From: Alistipes sp. An66
GTDB lineage: Bacteria > Bacteroidota > Bacteroidia > Bacteroidales > Rikenellaceae
Direction: 5' to 3'
Length of the DNA: 64,000 bases
Assembly (NCBI RefSeq): GCF_002161445.1
Contig: NZ_NFHT01000004.1
Coordinates: forward strand, 62,001 to 126,000
In this document: piece after piece, positions 57,475 through 64,000 of the stretch
Layout: the number at the start of each line of letters is the position of its first letter
Position numbering within the stretch: the first letter of the stretch is position 1
Translations under genes and position numbers: made by a program
The notes under the pieces: generated by a model
What the model saw: only the letters and a program-made list of their open reading frames with translations
What the model was told of the DNA's origin: nothing
Databases searched by the model: none

Positions 57475-57999
57475 ATGGGCCGGCAGATTCACCACACGAG
57501 TCGCTGCCTGGGGCGAGAGTTCACCTTTGAGGAGTGGGGCGCCTATCTGAAGGCGCATCCGGATGCCGGCGGCGAGATTGTGCACTCAAGTCCGTACGGA
57601 TTCGGGTTCAACCTCTTCGATGTCTGCCTGAATCCGAACCGTCCCGTGGCCGTCGAGTCGCGCCACGGAAGGTTTGAGGTCCACACGGCCCGGTCCGACA
57701 ACGGACGATGGGAATCCGGTTACTCCGTCCGGCTCGATACTTCGCGGGGGCGTAGCCACCCGTGCGGGTTTGTCGATTGTGCGCAGGCGGGCTATCCGTC
57801 GGAGAACGAAGCCATCCGCGGCGCTCTTCGCGAGATCCGCGAGGTGGCCGAGGAGGAGATCCGTCTGCTGGATCGCTACCGGGACCGACTGCCGGAGGGT
57901 GGCAGCTATGCGACGATCCGCCACTCGTTGACAGGAGTTACCCGGCTGATCGACGACGAGATTCGCCGGTTCACCTTTGTTCAGCTGGCGCTGTTCTGA
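57475..57999 (+). CDS. Prophage protein of unknown function
   Basis: 174 residues with no domain I recognise. Two Cys in the first half (SRCLGRE and FDVCLN), C-terminal helical part (NEAIRGALREIREVAEEEIRLLDRY). Co-transcribed with its neighbours. Confidence 0.6.
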   Translation: MGRQIHHTSRCLGREFTFEEWGAYLKAHPDAGGEIVHSSPYGFGFNLFDVCLNPNRPVAVESRHGRFEVHTARSDNGRWESGYSVRLDTSRGRSHPCGFVDCAQAGYPSENEAIRGALREIREVAEEEIRLLDRYRDRLPEGGSYATIRHSLTGVTRLIDDEIRRFTFVQLALF

Positions 58000-58033
58000 T
58001 CGGAAGTGTTGTTGCATCATAAAAACCGAAGCC

Positions 58034-58579
58034 ATGGCAAAGAGCAAACAGGAAAACTGCGCTGACCTGTATGAACTGGCCCGCGACTATGCCCGCGCCG
58101 AGGCGGAACTGGGCGTTCAGCACTGGGTGTTCATTGAGTTCACGAAGGATGCAGGCGACGGATCCAGCGAGCGGATCTTCTCCTACGATCTCCCGCGCGA
58201 GGTCTACGAACGTCGGCGGTGGGTTATCAGGTGGCGGGAGGCGGCGTTGGTTTGCCGATTCCCCCGGGCGAATGTGAGTCGGTTCTGTTCGTACTACGAT
58301 CGGAGGTTGGGCAATGATGTCCGGCTTACCGACGACCTCCGGAGACTGATCGCCGCCAAGGCTCAAGTCACCAAAGCCCGGCGAAAGATGGAGGAATATG
58401 TGGCATTGAATCGGGCAAACAATCTCTTCTTCGACGAGAATACTGACGAAGAACTCGCCAGGTTCCGGGAGAAGTTGGCTCGGAAGGTCTCCGGAGTTGA
58501 GGCCGCCGAGGAACGAATGAAACGAAAAATCGAGGAATATGAAAATACTTTACATGCCGCTCAAAAAGGAGTGGTATGA
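58034..58579 (+). CDS. Prophage protein with C-terminal coiled coil
   Basis: 181 residues from ATG 58034 (MAKSKQENCADLYEL). Lys/Glu-rich helical C terminus with coiled-coil character (about 110-181). Its last 41 bp overlap the ASCH gene. Function unknown. Confidence 0.55.
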   Translation: MAKSKQENCADLYELARDYARAEAELGVQHWVFIEFTKDAGDGSSERIFSYDLPREVYERRRWVIRWREAALVCRFPRANVSRFCSYYDRRLGNDVRLTDDLRRLIAAKAQVTKARRKMEEYVALNRANNLFFDENTDEELARFREKLARKVSGVEAAEERMKRKIEEYENTLHAAQKGVV

Positions 58580-58883
58580 AATGATCGAGCGGGGCGAAAA
58601 GCCCGAAGAGTACCGGGAGGAGTCCCCGTACTGGAGACGGCGGTTGATCGAGTGCTACGGAGCCTTCGGATGGTGTGACGTGCGAGGATTTGACGGCAGG
58701 TTGTGCGGCGGTTGCTCCGTGGGGCCGATATTCAAACACTTCGATGCCGTGTGTTTCTCGTATGGCTACACCCGGCGCCGGATGATGTTCGAATGCCGGA
58801 GGATCACGATGGGACAGGGGCGTCCGGAGTGGGGCGCACCGAATCATGAAACATTCATTATCAAACTGGGAAAACGGATATGA
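58539..58883 (+). CDS. ASCH-domain protein
   Basis: 114 residues. The start KILYMPLKKEWYEMIERGEKPEEYREESPYW has the family's conserved Glu/Lys/Glu pattern, ending FIIKLGKR. ASCH proteins have a PUA-like beta barrel that binds RNA or modified nucleotides. Phage members are common; some are tRNA/cytidine processing enzymes. Overlaps neighbours on both sides. Confidence 0.8.
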   Translation: MKILYMPLKKEWYEMIERGEKPEEYREESPYWRRRLIECYGAFGWCDVRGFDGRLCGGCSVGPIFKHFDAVCFSYGYTRRRMMFECRRITMGQGRPEWGAPNHETFIIKLGKRI

Positions 58884-59350
58884 AAACAATGACGAAGGGG
58901 CAACTGGCAGTGTTGCTCGATGGAAACGAATCCGTGGAGGTGATGACCCTGGAGCAGGAGCGGATTGCGGCGGAGAATAACCTGCTGGTGCTATTCTGCC
59001 AATCAGATGACACGCTCGAAATGCGTGGCGCGATCCATGGCGAGGAGGATGCGGCGGGCGGAGGCGACTTTGCTCTGATCCTCGAAGGAGAGCAGTTCTC
59101 GGATGACGACTCCGATGCAATCCAACGGGCCGGGGCGAATGCGGTCATGCGTATCTCGGACGAGTACGACAACGAAGACAATCCCCGGCTGATTCGTGTC
59201 GAGTGGTGCCGTAAGGATGGCACGTCGTGGGCCTGGGATATTACGTCGAATCTGCCGCGTGTCTGGTTTACGATCTGGGACAACGGCGAACCCTTCTCCG
59301 GGGCTCTTGTCATCGACCTGGACGAAGTTGAACCATTAAAACAGCATTGA
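58880..59350 (+). CDS. Prophage protein of unknown function, acidic
   Basis: 156 residues, strongly acidic (EEDAAGGGDFALILEGEQFSDDDSD). No known domain seen. Start overlaps the ASCH stop (ATGA); 1 bp before the YopX gene. Confidence 0.55.
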   Translation: MKTMTKGQLAVLLDGNESVEVMTLEQERIAAENNLLVLFCQSDDTLEMRGAIHGEEDAAGGGDFALILEGEQFSDDDSDAIQRAGANAVMRISDEYDNEDNPRLIRVEWCRKDGTSWAWDITSNLPRVWFTIWDNGEPFSGALVIDLDEVEPLKQH

Positions 59351-59351
59351 G

Positions 59352-59783
59352 ATGAAACGGGAGATATTGTTTCGAGGAAAAGAGATCAAGACAGGAAAGT
59401 GGATCGAGGGCGATCTGTTGCGTATGGGCGGCCATTCGTTTATATTCCCGGATCCTGCGCCGAAAGGATTCAATCAGTACGAAGTCGATCCGGAGACGGT
59501 CGGCCAGTTCACGGGCGTGAAGGACAAGAACGGGACGCGGATCTTCGAGGGGGACTTGATATCGGTCGATGATTATCCGTTTGTTAACGAGGATGGCCAG
59601 TGGAACTACGTTGCCGAGTTTGACTGGGACGAGGTGAACCTTGCTTTTGGAGCATTTTTCCGCCAACGCAAGGATTCCAATGTGTGGGACATCAGTGAGG
59701 GGTGTCCGTGTGATCTGGAAGACGTCGATTTTGAGATTGTCGGCAACATTCATGACAATCCGGAAATGCTCAAAAACAAATAG
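59352..59783 (+). CDS. YopX-family protein
   Basis: 143 residues. KREILFRGKEIKTGKWIEGDLL and QFTGVKDKNGTRIFEGDLI are the family hallmarks, with IVGNIHDNPEML near the end. Widespread in phages; function unknown. Confidence 0.85.
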   Translation: MKREILFRGKEIKTGKWIEGDLLRMGGHSFIFPDPAPKGFNQYEVDPETVGQFTGVKDKNGTRIFEGDLISVDDYPFVNEDGQWNYVAEFDWDEVNLAFGAFFRQRKDSNVWDISEGCPCDLEDVDFEIVGNIHDNPEMLKNK

Positions 59784-59786
59784 CCT

Positions 59787-60104
59787 ATGCCAACCATTCC
59801 GAAACCATCCCGGCGGGCCTATCTGCCGCCGCGCGAAACCCAGGGCCGCCGCCTTCATGCGAACTCGGCCTTCTATCAGTCCTCGCGCTGGCGCCGCCTG
59901 CGCCAGATCAAACTGAATGCCGACCCGCTCTGCGAGGAATGTCGGCGCCGGGGACTCGTCACGGAGGCCACGGTCGTCGACCACATCGTTCCGATCAATG
60001 AAGGCGGTGCTGCCCTCGACCTGCGCAACCTGCAGAGTCTGTGCGACGCCTGCCATAACCGGAAGTCGGGCCGCGAGGCTCACAAACGAACCGCCCGCCG
60101 ATGA
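59787..60104 (+). CDS. HNH endonuclease
   Basis: 105 residues. DPLCEECRRRGLVTEATVVDHI (two CxxC-type cysteines, Asp-His) and LRNLQSLCDACHNRKSGRE (Asn, CxxCH) form a zinc-supported HNH fold. Phage HNH proteins next to terminase aid DNA packaging. Here a recombinase gene lies between it and the small terminase. Overlaps the next start by 4 bp. Confidence 0.88.
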   Translation: MPTIPKPSRRAYLPPRETQGRRLHANSAFYQSSRWRRLRQIKLNADPLCEECRRRGLVTEATVVDHIVPINEGGAALDLRNLQSLCDACHNRKSGREAHKRTARR

Positions 60105-61036
60105 ACACCAGCGCCACGATCCTCGAAGTGATCGACGAGTGGATGCAGAACCTCGATGTCATGGAGATCACGCGGACCAGCTACCGGACGAAGGTTCAGC
60201 TCTGGTTCCGCTGGCTCGCGGCGCAGCGTGTCGATCCGCGATGCCCAGCCCGACGCCACATCCTCGCCTGGAAGCAGGCGCTCGAGCAGCAGGGGAGGTC
60301 AGCCCTCACGGTCGACGGTTACGTCACGGCCGTGCGGATGTTCTACAAGTACTGCGCGGCGCGGGGTTACTACTCCGACATCGGCGCCGGGATCCGCTCG
60401 TCGGTCCGCTACCGGGGCCACCGCAAGGGACGCCTCACCTCCGAGGAGGCGGCGCGGCTGCTCGATTCGGTGGATACGTCCACCTTCAAGGGCAAGCGCG
60501 ACCGGCTGATGCTGGCGATGATGTTGCTGCTGGCGCTGCGCACGTGCGAGGTCGAGCGGGTGAATGTCGACGACTTCGACCGCACGGAGGAGGGCGTGCC
60601 GGTCCTCTACATCCAGCGCAAGGGCCGCCACGAGAAGGTGGAGGCGCTGGCCCTGCCCGACATGATCGTCGAACTGCTCGAGGACTTCATCTCCATCCGC
60701 GACATCCGGCCGGGCGAAGCGCTCTTTGCGAGTGCCTATCCGAAGAACAGCCACCGGTTGAGGCGGACGTCGATCAGCCAGATCGTCCACCAGCGGCTGG
60801 CCGCGATCGGGATCCGCCGGCCGAACATCACGGCTCACTCGCTGCGTCATACGTGCGCCTGCCTGATGGTCGAGTCGGGAGTCGATCTCGAGACCGTGCG
60901 CGATATGCTCGGACACACGACCACGAACACCACGCGCATCTACGCCGAGGAGGTACACGCCCGGATGCTGATCCGCAACACGCCGGCAAAGCTGGTCGAA
61001 AAGGCCATCGAATCGTCCCGCAGGCCGAGCGGATGA
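60101..61036 (+). CDS. Tyrosine recombinase (phage integrase)
   Basis: 311 residues. SAM-like N domain (about 1-95) and catalytic domain with Arg in LLALRTCEVERV, Lys in IQRKGRHEKV, HSLRHTCA (His-xx-Arg), LGHTTTNTTRIY (His and nucleophile Tyr). All catalytic residues present. It is the only integrase seen and lies about 8.7 kb from the tRNA attachment remnant. Confidence 0.9.
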   Translation: MNTSATILEVIDEWMQNLDVMEITRTSYRTKVQLWFRWLAAQRVDPRCPARRHILAWKQALEQQGRSALTVDGYVTAVRMFYKYCAARGYYSDIGAGIRSSVRYRGHRKGRLTSEEAARLLDSVDTSTFKGKRDRLMLAMMLLLALRTCEVERVNVDDFDRTEEGVPVLYIQRKGRHEKVEALALPDMIVELLEDFISIRDIRPGEALFASAYPKNSHRLRRTSISQIVHQRLAAIGIRRPNITAHSLRHTCACLMVESGVDLETVRDMLGHTTTNTTRIYAEEVHARMLIRNTPAKLVEKAIESSRRPSG

Positions 61037-61339
61037 GGTGTGTATATATAATTACTTCCGGGACTTATATGATACGAAATTCGGGCCCTTCTTACGGTTT
61101 TACGGGCATTCAGACAGCGCGGGGTTAACGCGCGAAGTGGCTGACCGTGAGCGGAACAGCGACCGGCGGATTCGGAGATGTCGACGGGTCGGAATCCCGT
61201 CCGGATTACGATCTGGAGGCGATCGGACCACCTGCGGGGGATAGGGGGTCGAAATCACGGGAGGGTTGACGCTAACCAACCGCCACCCAAGTCACGAAGA
61301 CACACATCCAAAATCTGAAAATAATTTGAGTAACACACG
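61037..61339. other. Non-coding region before the small terminase, candidate cos/pac
   Basis: 303 bp without a credible gene. Holds two hairpins: GCGCG / CGCGC (61117-61133, loop GGGTTAA) and GACGGG / CCCGTC (61183-61201, loop TCGGAAT), and G-rich repeats (GGGGGATAGGGGG). Position between HNH/integrase and terS fits a packaging site, but no direct evidence of one. Confidence 0.45.
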
Positions 61340-61849
61340 ATGGGAAGAAAACCACTGCCTGATGAGGTCAAGGCGATGCGCGGCACGCTTCGGAAGTGCC
61401 GGACCTCGAAAACGGAGACGGAGACCCCGGCGCGGGGCGTCTGCAAACCCGTCACCAAAGCCACGGCGCCCTCCTGGCTGGCCGACGACGCGCGGAAGAT
61501 CTTCGACCGCACGGCCCGGATGCTGATCTCCTGGAAGGTGCTCACCAAACTCGACATCCCGCTGCTGGCGGCCTACGCGGCAGCCTATGCCAACCTGAAG
61601 ACCGCCTACGCCGATATCGCCTCCGGGCCGGGCTACTTCATCGAGACGAAGACCCAGAACGGTGTGTCGGTCTCGATGCACCCTGCAGCGCGGCTCTTCA
61701 AGGATTCGCTCGACGTGGTGAACAAGGTCGGGGCGCAGTTCGGACTCTCGCCCGTGTCGCGCCGCCAGGTCGAGTCGGCCGATGCCAGGGAGCGCGCCGA
61801 TGCGGCCAAAGTCACCGATCCGTTTGACCAGTTCATGGGCCAGTCATGA
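61340..61849 (+). CDS. Phage small terminase subunit, P27 family
   Basis: 169 residues. Start MGRKPLPDEVKAMRGTLRKCR, then the P27-type helical region (APSWLADDARKIFDRTARML...LAAYAAAYANLK) and VGAQFGLSPVSR. Recognises packaging site and stimulates the large subunit. Overlaps terL by 4 bp. Confidence 0.9.
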   Translation: MGRKPLPDEVKAMRGTLRKCRTSKTETETPARGVCKPVTKATAPSWLADDARKIFDRTARMLISWKVLTKLDIPLLAAYAAAYANLKTAYADIASGPGYFIETKTQNGVSVSMHPAARLFKDSLDVVNKVGAQFGLSPVSRRQVESADARERADAAKVTDPFDQFMGQS

Positions 61850-63531
61850 AGAAGCAGTTGCATCCGGCCGAGCAGTATGCCGTGGATGTGCGCGATGGGC
61901 GCATCCCGGTGAGCCGCTATGTCCGTATGGCTGTCGAGCGTTACTTCCGTGACCGGGCCGAGGCCGTCGAGCGGGGCTGGTACTTTGACGAACGGGCCGC
62001 AGCCCGGCCGATCGACTTCATCCGCCACCTGCCGCACATCAAGGGCGAGTGGGCCGGCCGTCCGATCGAGCTGGAGCCCTGGCAGCAGTTCTTCCTGTGG
62101 AACCTCTTCGGGTTCCGCCGCGCGGCGACGGGCACGCGACGCTTCCGGGAGGCTTACCTCGAAGTGGCCCGCAAGAACGGCAAGACGACCCTGCTGGCGG
62201 GCATCGGCTGCTACATGCTCTTTGCCGACGGCGAGTCGGGGGCCGAGGTCTACTCCTGCGCCACGACGCGCGACCAGGCCCGCGAGTGCTTCGGGGCGGC
62301 GCAGGAGATGGTCCGCCGCTGTTCGCTCTCGCGGCGGGCGAAGGTCTTCCGCTCGGCCGGCGGGTCGATCTCCTACGAGGCGACCGGTTCGGTCTTCAAG
62401 CCGCTGTCATCGGATGCCAACACGCTCGACGGAAAGAACGCCTCCTGCACGATCGTCGACGAGTTCCACGCCCACAAGACCGACGAGGTCTACGCCGTCA
62501 TGAAGTCGTCGATGGGCGCCCGCCGGCAGCCGCTGCTGTGCATCATCACGACCGCCGGTTTCAACCTCGCGGGGCCATGCTTCACCTACCGGTCGAGCGC
62601 GATCAAGATGCTCGAGGGGATCTTCGAGGACGATGCGCTGCTGGCGATGATCTACACCCAGGACTCGCGCGAGGAACTCTCGGATCCCGCGACGTGGGTG
62701 AAGTCGAACCCTTGCTTCGGGGCCTCGGTCAAGCCCGAGTTCCTCGAAGAGCAGTACCACACGATGAGGACGAAGCCCGAGCAGGAGAGCGCCATCCTGA
62801 CGAAGAACTTCAACCTTTGGGTGCAGGCCTCGGACATCTGGATCGGCGACGACGTCTGGTGCGCCTGCCGCTCGGAGACGCCCGTCGAGTCGCTGGTGGG
62901 GTGCGAGTGCTACGCGGGTCTCGACCTCGGGTCGGTGAACGACTTCTCGTCGCTGGTGCTGGCCTTCCATGAGAACGACCGCACGCAGCTGCTTCCCTTC
63001 TTCTGGATCCCCGAGGAGAAGTATCGCACGCGGCGCGAGATGCAGCGCGAGAATGCGAACATCGACGTCTGGGTGCGGCAGGGGCTGCTGCGCGTCACGC
63101 CGGGCAACGTCACCGACTACGCCGTGATCCGCCGCGACATCGCCCGGCTGGCCGGGCAGTACGACATCCGCAAGATCGGCTACGACCGGTGGAACTCCTC
63201 GCAGCTGGTCATCGACCTGCTGAATGACGGCCTGCCGATGGACGGATTCCAGCAGTCGATCTCGAACATCTCGCCGCCGACCAAAGAGTTCGAGCGGCTC
63301 GTCCGGTCGGGGGATTTGGAACATTACGGCCATCCGGTCCTGCGGTGGATGGTCTCGAACGTGGTGGTCTACCGCGACGCAAACGACAACCTCAAACCGG
63401 TGAAGAACCGCAGCCCGGAGAAGATCGACGGCGTGGTGGCGGCGATCGAGGCCATCGGCGAATGGATGAGCGCCCAGCGCACGCCGCCGGCCCGGTCGAT
63501 CTACGAAGAACGGGGATTGCGAACCTTTTAA
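61846..63531 (+). CDS. Phage large terminase subunit
   Basis: 561 residues. ATPase: ARKNGKTTLLAGIG (Walker A variant), CTIVDEFHAH (Walker B). Nuclease: Asp in YAGLDLGSVNDFS, Asp in KIGYDRWNSSQ, and Asp in KIDGVVAAIEAIG, the three-acid RNase H-like site. This is the HK97-type Terminase_1 family, which cuts and pumps DNA into procapsids. Confidence 0.95.
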   Translation: MKKQLHPAEQYAVDVRDGRIPVSRYVRMAVERYFRDRAEAVERGWYFDERAAARPIDFIRHLPHIKGEWAGRPIELEPWQQFFLWNLFGFRRAATGTRRFREAYLEVARKNGKTTLLAGIGCYMLFADGESGAEVYSCATTRDQARECFGAAQEMVRRCSLSRRAKVFRSAGGSISYEATGSVFKPLSSDANTLDGKNASCTIVDEFHAHKTDEVYAVMKSSMGARRQPLLCIITTAGFNLAGPCFTYRSSAIKMLEGIFEDDALLAMIYTQDSREELSDPATWVKSNPCFGASVKPEFLEEQYHTMRTKPEQESAILTKNFNLWVQASDIWIGDDVWCACRSETPVESLVGCECYAGLDLGSVNDFSSLVLAFHENDRTQLLPFFWIPEEKYRTRREMQRENANIDVWVRQGLLRVTPGNVTDYAVIRRDIARLAGQYDIRKIGYDRWNSSQLVIDLLNDGLPMDGFQQSISNISPPTKEFERLVRSGDLEHYGHPVLRWMVSNVVVYRDANDNLKPVKNRSPEKIDGVVAAIEAIGEWMSAQRTPPARSIYEERGLRTF

Positions 63532-63542
63532 CGAACGATATC

Positions 63543-63785
63543 ATGGATCAGACAACGACGAATTACCAACTGGACGAGCCCACCCGGCGCTTCATCTCCG
63601 GATCACAGGGCTTCTACGAGCGCTACGTGAAGATGCTGGCCTACTACGAAACCAACGAACAGGCCTACGAGGCTACCGAACGGCAGTATGCCGAGGTGGT
63701 CGGGAAACGGAGATTTGCTAATTTCCAAAGTTTCAAAACGGCGTACAGCCAATTCTGCCGCCGTCGGCGACCCCGCTCAAAATAG
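63543..63785 (+). CDS. Small prophage protein after terminase
   Basis: 80 residues from ATG 63543 (MDQTTTNYQLDEPTRRFISG). Basic C terminus (FCRRRRPRSK). No domain recognised. Confidence 0.6.
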   Translation: MDQTTTNYQLDEPTRRFISGSQGFYERYVKMLAYYETNEQAYEATERQYAEVVGKRRFANFQSFKTAYSQFCRRRRPRSK

Positions 63786-63809
63786 CGTGCAGGGGCGATT
63801 CTGCAAAAA

Positions 63810-63854
63810 GTTAACGGCGTTAACCCTCGAAAGTTAACGCCGTTAACCTTTTTT
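63810..63854. terminator. Perfect inverted repeat with T run (terminator or operator)
   Basis: 15-bp arms GTTAACGGCGTTAAC and GTTAACGCCGTTAAC with 8-nt loop, followed by C and six T residues; preceded by A residues, so it could act on both strands. Each arm is itself almost palindromic. Confidence 0.75.
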
Positions 63855-63896
63855 CCGCGGCACATTGCAGAATTTTGTTACAGAAAATCGCAAACG

Positions 63897-64000
63897 ATGG
63901 GATTCCTGCGCAACATAGTGGCACGCGCCGCCTCCTGGGCGGGTCTTCCGGTGATTGTCAGCCGGGGCGGCCTCACCAATACGATGGGGAAGATGGAGGA
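63897..64000 (+). CDS. Start of next phage gene, probably portal protein, cut by window edge
   Basis: Open from ATG 63897 to the edge (34 full codons, MGFLRNIVARAASWAG). Portal genes usually follow terL in this type of phage and begin with a short helical Trp-containing segment. Evidence is position and N terminus only. Confidence 0.5.
   Translation, partial: MGFLRNIVARAASWAGLPVIVSRGGLTNTMGKME

Larger units (their letters stand above)
51402..64000. mobile_element. Prophage (siphovirus-type packaging genes), right end outside the window
   Basis: Runs from the tRNA remnant to the window edge. It holds a divergent lysogeny/early region around an S24 repressor, replication and accessory genes, HNH, tyrosine recombinase, P27-type small terminase and large terminase, then the start of a further gene. 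The leftward arm 51.5-54.0 kb is clearly more AT-rich than the rest. Late structural genes are not in the window. Confidence 0.9.

Noticed and set aside
61183-61201. T arm of a second phage tRNA
   Set aside because: Loop TCGGAAT does not fit TTCRANY and no acceptor or anticodon stem is found around it.

Overview
The window looks like a high-GC Bacteroidales chromosome, most likely Alistipes or a close relative. The evidence is a GC-rich coding sequence with Bacteroidota-type promoters (TTTG, 19-20 bp, TAnnTTTG), a SusC/SusD pair, a Na+-translocating NQR operon, a membrane pyrophosphatase, a DUF2807 protein and a fimbrillin-like lipoprotein. The genus is an inference from these traits; no 16S gene is present.

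Layout. 1-2.3 kb: the end of a cluster with an HPr-kinase-like protein (cut by the window edge) and an ABC exporter. 2.3-9.2 kb: an AddAB/RecB-type helicase-nuclease and a PD-(D/E)XK partner, flanking a DUF2807 protein. 9.5-12.1 kb: two membrane-anchored M23 peptidases and a HAD phosphatase on the minus strand. 12.2-16.4 kb: alaS and gpmI. 16.7-20.1 kb: a minus-strand group (small exported protein, YbaK-type deacylase, 2-hydroxyacid dehydrogenase, TcdA, TatD). 20.3-26.4 kb: nqrABCDEF, in which NqrC carries an N-terminal rubredoxin-like domain. 26.5-32.8 kb: membrane pyrophosphatase, HAD hydrolase, AI-2E-family permease, and a biotin-dependent carboxyltransferase (pyruvate carboxylase B / oxaloacetate decarboxylase alpha). 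32.9-33.2 kb: a 13-bp minisatellite and adjacent short repeats. 33.6-35.2 kb: a phosphoesterase lipoprotein and an outer-membrane-type protein.

35.4-51.3 kb is a sialic acid utilisation locus: N-acetylneuraminate lyase, fimbrillin-like surface lipoprotein, AGE-family 2-epimerase, GH33 sialidase lipoprotein, SusC, SusD, a sialidase fused to a NanM-like mutarotase, an MFS transporter and a ROK regulator. Together these could release sialic acid at the cell surface, anomerise it, carry it across both membranes, split it to ManNAc plus pyruvate and epimerise ManNAc to GlcNAc.

From 51.4 kb to the right edge lies a prophage. It begins at a 45-nt remnant of the 3' half of a CAT-anticodon tRNA that keeps its own terminator. 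An AT-rich leftward arm (small membrane protein, HsdR-N-like nuclease, lipoprotein, S24 repressor) faces a rightward arm of regulators, a replication-type protein, a tRNA-like hairpin cluster, small accessory proteins (ASCH, YopX), HNH endonuclease, tyrosine recombinase, small and large terminase and the start of a further gene, probably portal. The main points for a second look are the sialidase-mutarotase fusion, the rubredoxin-NqrC fusion, the tRNA-like element in the prophage, and the triple operator repeat by the phage repressor.
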